Of a stretch of DNA of 11,800 bases, positions 6,603-11,800 are shown piece by piece (positions within the stretch are counted from its first letter, which is position 1; each line of letters opens with the position of its first letter). Source of the stretch: Spirochaetales bacterium (GTDB lineage Bacteria; Spirochaetota; Spirochaetia; Treponematales; Rectinemataceae); contig JADLKI010000005.1 in the NCBI GenBank assembly GCA_015657395.1, positions 218,249 through 230,048 on the forward strand, in the 5' to 3' direction. The position numbers and the translations under genes were made by a program. The notes under the pieces are model-generated. The model was not told the origin of the DNA. It saw only the letters and a list, made by a program, of their open reading frames with translations, and did not search any database.

Positions 6603-8573
6603 ATGCGCACTCTGCGTCCACCAAGGGCTTTAGTGGCCCTTTGTCTCTTTAGTCTTTTCTGCTCCGCAGCATTTTCCCAGACAGTCGAACTGCCCTCCGT
6701 CGTCGTGGAGGGCGTGTTGCCGATGAGCGACCTCGCGCCCTCCGCGGGCACGACGAGCATCGACAGCGCCACGATTGAAGCGACCGCCGCGCCCGACCTT
6801 CCCGCCCTCCTCTCTTCGGTATCGGGCGTGATAATCTCTCCTACCGGCACAAATGGCGCACAGACGACAATCTCGCTGAGAGGCTCCACCTCGAACCAGG
6901 TGCTCGTACTCGTCGACGGCGTGCGCGTCACGGACCCCGCGACGGGCCAGACCGATCTGTCGCGCCTCGACATACCGCTCGATCAGATCGAGCGCATCGA
7001 AATACAGCGCGGGGCCCTGTCCGCCCAATACGGCGCGGATGCGGTCGGCGGAGTCATCCACATTCACACAAAAAAGAAAACGGCGACTCCCTCGGTCGAA
7101 GTCTCGGTCCAGAACAGCGCCTTCCTGCCCTCCTCCGTGACAGTCGGCAGCGGCCTCTCCGCCACGACTGTCCCTTTTGTGGGCTCGGCCCTCGTCGATG
7201 GGCAAACGCTCAACATCTCCGCACGCATGAACAATCTCTCCGCGTGGGCGAAGGCGGAACGCGCCGCGAATGCCTATCCTTACTACGACACAAACGGAGA
7301 GCGGCGCCAGAGAACGAATGCGGGGTTGCTCGCTGCCGCCGGGGGCCTCCAGGGTTCTTTCCTCCTGCCGGTCGGAGAGCTGTCGACCACAGCGAGAGTG
7401 AACTATCGCTCCTTGGGAGTGCCCGGCACGGAGGATTCGCCGACGCCAGAGGCTCACCAGGATGACTGGAACGCCAATCTTTCGGCCCATTACGGCACGG
7501 ATGCCCTCTTCGCCGGCGCGCTCGCCCTCGACGTGAACTCCTATGCCCAGGCCGGAGGTATCGGGTACCGCGAATCGGACACTTCAGGCACGGACACACA
7601 TTATTCATACAGGGCCGGAGCTGACACCACCTTCTCCTGGCTGGCGCCATGGCAGGGCGAGCTCAAAGGGGGAGCTTCCTTCCGCTACGACCGGCTCGAC
7701 TCGAGCGTCGTGAAGACAAGCAGCGGGAGCTCTCCTCAGCGCTTCACTGGCGGAACTTTTATCGAGCCTCACTTTGAGATCGGCAGATGGACCGCGATCC
7801 CCGCCCTCCGCTACGACGCGACCAGCGATTTCCTCTCGGGAATCTCGGCCAGTTTGGGCATCCTCTATGACATGGCGAAGGATACTGTCTTCCGGAGCTC
7901 AGTCTCGAGCGCGTACAGGGCTCCCTCCTTCGATGACCTGTACTGGCCCGCGTCGGGCGGGGCCGAGGGCAACCCCGATCTTCAGCCCGAAACGGCGTAT
8001 TCAGGCGATTTTTCCATCGCGCACCGCGACGACCAGAGGTCATGGTCTTTGGGCGCATTCGTCCGGTATGTTCAGGACGTCATTCTATGGCAGACCGATT
8101 CGACAGGGACTTGGAAACCATCGAACTATGGCGACGCGCTCTATCCTGGCATCGAGGCGGAAGCTTCATCCAGTATCGGCTCCTGGCAGATCAGCGGAAA
8201 CTACACTTTTCTCTACAGTTTTGTCCTGTCGGGGAATCTCACGCTGGCGGACGACAAACGGGTCCCTTATGTGCCCGTCCATTCCGCGTCTCTCAGCGCG
8301 AGCAGATCGGTGAATAATTTCAAGAGCGCGTTCATGCTCACCTACAAGAGCCTCCGGTACACCACCACCGGCAATGTCGCGTATCTTCCGTCGAACCTGC
8401 TCACCGACATCAGGCTCCAATGGAAACTCAGCCCCATGGCAGACCTGGAAATCTTGTTTCAAAACTGCTTCGACGAGCAGTATCAGATCGTGCAGGGCTA
8501 TCCCATGCCCGGCTTTTCGGTCTCCGCAAAATTCACCATGCATTTCCAGGGACAAAAAAAGCCCGTGCAGTGA
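6603..8573 (+). CDS. btuB: TonB-dependent outer-membrane receptor, vitamin B12 (BtuB-like)
   Basis: Outer-membrane gated channel that binds a corrinoid and imports it using TonB. The 656 residues compare with 614 in E. coli BtuB. A signal peptide (about 1-25, ending ALA-type AAFS|Q) precedes a probable TonB box in ELPSVVVEG (29-37). The plug domain spans about 45-158, with SLRGSTSNQVLVLVDGVRV, QIERIEIQRGALSAQYGADA and GGVIHIHTKK. The remainder alternates aromatic and polar residues as in a 22-strand barrel. Typical late barrel motifs are SSAYRAPSFDDLYWP, GNPDLQPE and FQNCFDEQYQIVQGYPMPGF. The protein ends in a beta-strand plus the short tail GQKKPVQ. The B12 substrate is inferred from the cobalamin riboswitch directly upstream, not from barrel residues. 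The ribosome site AAGGAGG ends 9 bases before ATG 6603. A lipoprotein gene follows 37 bases later in the same unit. Confidence 0.92.
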   Translation: MRTLRPPRALVALCLFSLFCSAAFSQTVELPSVVVEGVLPMSDLAPSAGTTSIDSATIEATAAPDLPALLSSVSGVIISPTGTNGAQTTISLRGSTSNQVLVLVDGVRVTDPATGQTDLSRLDIPLDQIERIEIQRGALSAQYGADAVGGVIHIHTKKKTATPSVEVSVQNSAFLPSSVTVGSGLSATTVPFVGSALVDGQTLNISARMNNLSAWAKAERAANAYPYYDTNGERRQRTNAGLLAAAGGLQGSFLLPVGELSTTARVNYRSLGVPGTEDSPTPEAHQDDWNANLSAHYGTDALFAGALALDVNSYAQAGGIGYRESDTSGTDTHYSYRAGADTTFSWLAPWQGELKGGASFRYDRLDSSVVKTSSGSSPQRFTGGTFIEPHFEIGRWTAIPALRYDATSDFLSGISASLGILYDMAKDTVFRSSVSSAYRAPSFDDLYWPASGGAEGNPDLQPETAYSGDFSIAHRDDQRSWSLGAFVRYVQDVILWQTDSTGTWKPSNYGDALYPGIEAEASSSIGSWQISGNYTFLYSFVLSGNLTLADDKRVPYVPVHSASLSASRSVNNFKSAFMLTYKSLRYTTTGNVAYLPSNLLTDIRLQWKLSPMADLEILFQNCFDEQYQIVQGYPMPGFSVSAKFTMHFQGQKKPVQ

Positions 8574-8610
8574 AATAACGAATTTCAGGATCAATATATA
8601 GGAGGAGTTT

Positions 8611-9714
8611 ATGAAAAAGTTTCTGTCGAAAGTACAGCGCATCATGCTCGCTGTCGGACTCATTCTCGCCGTGGCCACGATGACCGGATGCGATCTGTTC
8701 AACAATTCCGCTGGCTCCACCGAATCCACGGTGCATGTCTATGCTATGGCATCAGGGACCGGCAATGTGTACGAGATCGACACGGACAACGGGAGCGCGG
8801 CGACAACGGCGCTTGTCAGCACTGGGCAGAATTCGACCGGCGAAATGGTCATACACGGCACAAAGGCTTTTATCGCGGTGGGGAGCTACAGCAACAGCAG
8901 CCCGGGGCTCTACTGGGTCAACCTCTCGCGCTCAACTCCCTCGGCGCAGAAACTCGGGAGCAACATGAGCGCCCAGTACCTCTGCGTCGCCTCGGACACG
9001 GAGGGCTATGTGACCTCGGCGGACTACTATGCAGTCTACTCCAATACAGTGTACAGCTTTGATCCGAGCAATCCTTCGGCGGGGCTGGGCAGCGAGGTTA
9101 CGGGCTTCGACTCGGGCTTCTATCCCCAGGACATCGCCTATGTGTCTGACGGCAGCGGGAGCGGTCGTGTGTTTGTGACGGACAACACCAATGGCAAAGT
9201 ATACCGGCTCAACGCAGTGGGCACCGCGGTCGACCTTACGTTCACGACGAGCGCGGGCGGCACGACGGGACTCCTGCCCAGCGAATATGACTGGGACAAC
9301 GATAGCGATGCGGATGTAGGGGTTTTCGTCGCCAATAGTCCCTACTCTGGAACCGGCTCGATCGACTTCATTCCCTTGGACGCCACATCGGGAACCGATA
9401 TCGTCAGCGTGCAGTCCAGTCTGTCGGTGGGAAGGCTCGCCGCGTTCGACACGACGCATTTAATCGCGACCGGTTATGACAGTTCCTACATCACCCACAC
9501 CTACCTCATCGATCTGAGTGCGAACCAAGTCACCGAGATCAAGAACAGCAGTAACGTGTCCTTTGGTTCCCTCGACGTGAACGTCTACGATGGATATGCC
9601 TATGTGCCGGATGGATCAAACACAGTATACAAGATCAGCTCCAGCGGCGCTGTCGCTGCAATCGCCGTGGGGCTGAGCACCGAGATGATCACCAACGTGG
9701 CTGTCAGAGAATGA
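8611..9714 (+). CDS. Lipoprotein with propeller-like repeats, probable B12-uptake partner (BtuG-like candidate)
   Basis: 367 residues. A lysine-rich start and hydrophobic stretch (10-23) lead to the lipobox MTGC, giving lipidated C27 and then DLFNNSAG. The mature part repeats a G/N-x-V-Y-x-I/F/L strand pattern: GNVYEID (51-57), NTVYSFD (145-151), GKVYRLN (195-201), HTYLIDL (296-302) and NTVYKIS (338-344), interspersed with Gly/Ser/Thr turns. This is what a YncE-like beta-propeller looks like. The loop DWDNDSDAD (227-235) alternates aspartates as in calcium-binding turns. It has a very strong Shine-Dalgarno (GGAGGAG 8601-8607). It lies 37 bases after btuB with no terminator, so it shares the B12-regulated transcript. 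In Bacteroides the propeller lipoprotein BtuG sits on BtuB and captures B12. A like role here is inference from fold hints and position; no sequence match to BtuG is claimed. Confidence 0.8.
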   Translation: MKKFLSKVQRIMLAVGLILAVATMTGCDLFNNSAGSTESTVHVYAMASGTGNVYEIDTDNGSAATTALVSTGQNSTGEMVIHGTKAFIAVGSYSNSSPGLYWVNLSRSTPSAQKLGSNMSAQYLCVASDTEGYVTSADYYAVYSNTVYSFDPSNPSAGLGSEVTGFDSGFYPQDIAYVSDGSGSGRVFVTDNTNGKVYRLNAVGTAVDLTFTTSAGGTTGLLPSEYDWDNDSDADVGVFVANSPYSGTGSIDFIPLDATSGTDIVSVQSSLSVGRLAAFDTTHLIATGYDSSYITHTYLIDLSANQVTEIKNSSNVSFGSLDVNVYDGYAYVPDGSNTVYKISSSGAVAAIAVGLSTEMITNVAVRE

Positions 9715-9720
9715 AAAACG

Positions 9721-11403
9721 CTACTTCAGAATACGGTACTCGATGGGGACCACGAGCGACACCGCAGAGGTCAACCTGACACTTAAGGGGAAAATGCTCT
9801 GCGCAAGCTTCAGTGCGGCCTCGTCGAGGATCGCGCTCCCGGAAGGAGCCTGAATCTTTGCCCTGACGAGGCTGCCATTGGGCGCCACATCGAGCGCAAG
9901 CCTCACGATGCCCTCGGTCTTGCGATTGAGCGCTGCGGGAGGATATTGCTTCTGCGCCGACAACTCAGCGATAATCCGCTGCAAAAGCGTCTCTACAGTG
10001 TCAAAATGCGACACAGGCGACGCCTCTGTATCGGGGGCGCCGGGCTGGACGACAGAGGCTGCCCTGTCCTCTTTGGCCGGCGGCTGGGCGGGCAGGCTCT
10101 GATCCGGCGCAACACTACGGGCTGCTCCCTCGACCGTCGAGGAGGTTCCGGCGAGGCCTGTTGAGCCCGCCTGCGCGGGTACTGCCGGCGGCATCAGCAC
10201 TGCATCCGGCTGCAGTGCTCCCCCGCGCGCCCTGGGAGCGGCTTTGGCCGTCCGAAGGTCAGAGCTCTCTGAAATACTCTGCGCTGGCGGAACAGCAATT
10301 TCGGAAGAAGCGAAATTTTCTTCCGCCGGAGCAGCACTCGGGCGCTCCGCGGAGCGCCCGGCCTTCCCCAACGAGCGGCTCTGACCCGGCACTGCCTGCG
10401 GCGCCGGCCCCGACACTCCCGCACCCTGCTGCGATGACTGGCCCAGAGAGGCCCCGGAGATACCCTGACCATTATATTTCGATCCATAATATGCCATTTT
10501 CTCTGCTGTCAGCTCGGCGATCTGTCCGGACGGGTAAGCCCCGCCCGAAGCTTCCTGCGCACCGGCTGAATCGGACTGGGCCGAGACCGTGCCGCCAGCG
10601 CCGGTCCCGCCAGTCTTTGCCGAAGAGGCCGCGGTCACATTCCGCGGCTGCGCGAACAGGCCATCCGGGGAAGCAAAGTATTGCCTGGGCGCATTGGCGG
10701 ATGGAGCGGCCTGGGCGCGCTCCGCCTCAAGGGTGCCCGCCATTGGGGCGTCTGCCGACGGCGAACCCGCCGCCGATGTGCCTGCCTCCGCTATGAACGC
10801 TACAGGCGCTGCCCTTGAAACTGTTGCCCCGAGAGGCGACACTTCTTCTTTCATCTCTTCTGTTGGCACAGCGGCAAAAGAGGGCTCCGGGCTGGAAGCT
10901 TTCTCCTGCGGCGCGTCTGTCGGCATGCCCCCGGAACTGAGACTTTTCTGTCTGCTATCGGGCGCACTGGCGATGCTCTCCGATACCCTCAGACTCTCGT
11001 CTTCAACGGGCTCCTGTACCAAGGGTGCCGGAACCGGCAACGCCCGCAGCGCCGACTGTACCGACGCTGCGGGGCCCTCTGCTTGGACAGGCTGCGCATC
11101 GGCCACATCCGCAGGCTCGGCTGGTGGCTGAGAGGGGGGGACATCCGGTATCTGCGAAGTTTTCCCCGGGCCCTGTGCTGGACTTTTTGCCTCGACTTTC
11201 CCCTGGCTGTCTGGTGCCGGCAGAATTCCGCGCATCGATCCGGACGCGGCCCGATCAATCAGGCCGATATTGAGCGACGGGGAGCCAGCATTCCGAACAG
11301 AGTCAAAATGCAGCGGCACAAACAGTATGGCTCCATGGAAGAGGAGCGAACACAGAATCCCTGCAATCCAGTAGCGCCTGTGCAGCGCCTTTTCACGGGT
11401 CAT
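9721..11403 (-). CDS. tonB: TonB energy transducer with a very long linker
   Basis: Inner-membrane protein that carries proton-motive energy from ExbB/ExbD to outer-membrane receptors. 560 residues when started at ATG 11403, which overlaps the upstream gene's TGA as ATGA. A single N-terminal membrane segment (about 11-33, IAGILCSLLFHGAILFVPL) fits the TonB anchor, including its histidine. Residues 35-465 are low-complexity, rich in Ala, Ser, Pro, Gly and Gln, without the Glu-Pro/Lys-Pro blocks of E. coli TonB. The C-terminal domain (470-560) is typical: YPPAALNRKTEGIVRLALDV, PNGSLVRAKI, SGSAILDEAALKLAQSIFP and VPIEYRI. E. coli TonB has 239 residues, so the excess is all linker. It converges on the B12 receptor/lipoprotein pair with 6 bases between stop codons and is a likely energiser of that receptor. 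ExbB/ExbD are not in the window. Confidence 0.88.
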   Translation of the reverse strand: MTREKALHRRYWIAGILCSLLFHGAILFVPLHFDSVRNAGSPSLNIGLIDRAASGSMRGILPAPDSQGKVEAKSPAQGPGKTSQIPDVPPSQPPAEPADVADAQPVQAEGPAASVQSALRALPVPAPLVQEPVEDESLRVSESIASAPDSRQKSLSSGGMPTDAPQEKASSPEPSFAAVPTEEMKEEVSPLGATVSRAAPVAFIAEAGTSAAGSPSADAPMAGTLEAERAQAAPSANAPRQYFASPDGLFAQPRNVTAASSAKTGGTGAGGTVSAQSDSAGAQEASGGAYPSGQIAELTAEKMAYYGSKYNGQGISGASLGQSSQQGAGVSGPAPQAVPGQSRSLGKAGRSAERPSAAPAEENFASSEIAVPPAQSISESSDLRTAKAAPRARGGALQPDAVLMPPAVPAQAGSTGLAGTSSTVEGAARSVAPDQSLPAQPPAKEDRAASVVQPGAPDTEASPVSHFDTVETLLQRIIAELSAQKQYPPAALNRKTEGIVRLALDVAPNGSLVRAKIQAPSGSAILDEAALKLAQSIFPLSVRLTSAVSLVVPIEYRILK

Positions 11404-11800
11404 GGTTTTTCGCGGCGTAGGTACTTCCTGAGGATTGCCTCGATCCGGCCTCGAAATGCGACGAGCACGACCATGAGAATTGCCGTAAGAACCGCGAGTG
11501 CGATCACGATCCCAAATCTCTCGCTGTAGACCGCACTCCCCGCGAGCGTCGTCCCGATGATGCCCGGCATGCGCGCGATCATCGACGCAATCAGAAAGGG
11601 AAGAAATGGGCGCGAGCTCGCTCCCGAAAAATAACATAGCACGTCCTTCGGAATGCCGGGAATCAAAAATAGAAGGATAAGCCCGGCAAAAGCCTTTGCA
11701 TCAACAGCAGAAGACTGAAGCTTCTCATACTGTCCACGTTTTAAAACCGCCATCAGAAAGCGCGGCCCCAAAAGCCTTCCCAGGAAAAAATTGATTGCTG
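11400..11800 (-). CDS. VTT / TVP38-TMEM64 (SNARE-associated) family membrane protein, 5' end outside the window
   Basis: Only the C-terminal part of about 133 residues is visible. The reading frame stays open to position 11800, so the gene begins further right; the TTG at 11771 is an unlikely start because family-like sequence (NFFLGRLLGPRF) continues upstream of it. Characteristic pieces are GRLLGPRF, LIPGIPKDVLCYFSGAS and PFLIASMIARMPGIIGTTLAG, with hydrophobic segments around each and a final one (FGIVIALAVLTAILMVVLVAF) before a basic tail. Members of this family act in membrane-lipid handling (DedA-like transport or scrambling); the substrate here is unknown. Its stop TGA overlaps the tonB ATG, so the two are translationally coupled. 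Confidence 0.82.
   Translation of the reverse strand, partial: AINFFLGRLLGPRFLMAVLKRGQYEKLQSSAVDAKAFAGLILLFLIPGIPKDVLCYFSGASSRPFLPFLIASMIARMPGIIGTTLAGSAVYSERFGIVIALAVLTAILMVVLVAFRGRIEAILRKYLRREKP

Noticed and set aside
6648..6668. Lipobox in the BtuB signal peptide (SLFC, C20)
   Set aside because: Phe directly before the Cys violates the lipobox, and the region fits an ordinary signal peptidase I site a few residues later.
11404..11637. N-terminal extension of the tonB frame by 78 residues
   Set aside because: The extension lies wholly inside the VTT-family gene in another frame, and its peptide is charged and lacks a membrane segment. The ATG at 11403 starts a normal TonB anchor and overlaps the upstream stop.

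Overview
The window is about 60% G+C and comes from a diderm bacterium: it encodes a TonB-dependent outer-membrane receptor, a TonB protein and a lipoprotein. Gene content, the two tRNA genes without encoded CCA, and a RecJ enlarged by an internal domain are most reminiscent of a Spirochaetales (Treponema/Spirochaeta-like) genome. That assignment is inference from recollection, not a search result.

Left part (1-3571, + strand): a thymidine/pyrimidine-nucleoside phosphorylase gene with an apparent one-base deletion near its 5' end is joined by an ATGA stop/start overlap to recJ. This RecJ is longer than usual because about 150 residues, resembling a catalytically degenerate DnaQ-type exonuclease fold, sit between its DHH half and the rest of the enzyme. 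Next (3585-3886) is a compact tRNA unit: a good sigma70-type promoter, tRNA-Gln(CUG), tRNA-Glu(CUC) and a strong intrinsic terminator.

Middle (4124-6235, + strand): a 703-residue protein of a family I recognise but cannot name functionally. It has a textbook EF-hand loop near the N-terminus and three membrane segments near the C-terminus.

Right part (6249-11800): a vitamin B12 uptake locus. A promoter drives a class-I cobalamin riboswitch whose downstream region contains a Shine-Dalgarno sequester. Below it lie a BtuB-like TonB-dependent receptor and a lipoprotein with repeated propeller-like strands. The lipoprotein is a candidate analogue of the Bacteroides B12-capturing protein BtuG. Converging on this pair, with only 6 bp between stop codons, is a minus-strand pair: a VTT/TVP38-type membrane protein (cut by the window edge) coupled by ATGA to a TonB energy transducer with an unusually long (about 430 residue) Ala/Ser/Pro/Gly-rich periplasmic linker. 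The window therefore holds receptor, accessory lipoprotein, energy transducer and B12 sensor side by side. ExbB/ExbD and the inner-membrane BtuCDF transporter are not in the window.
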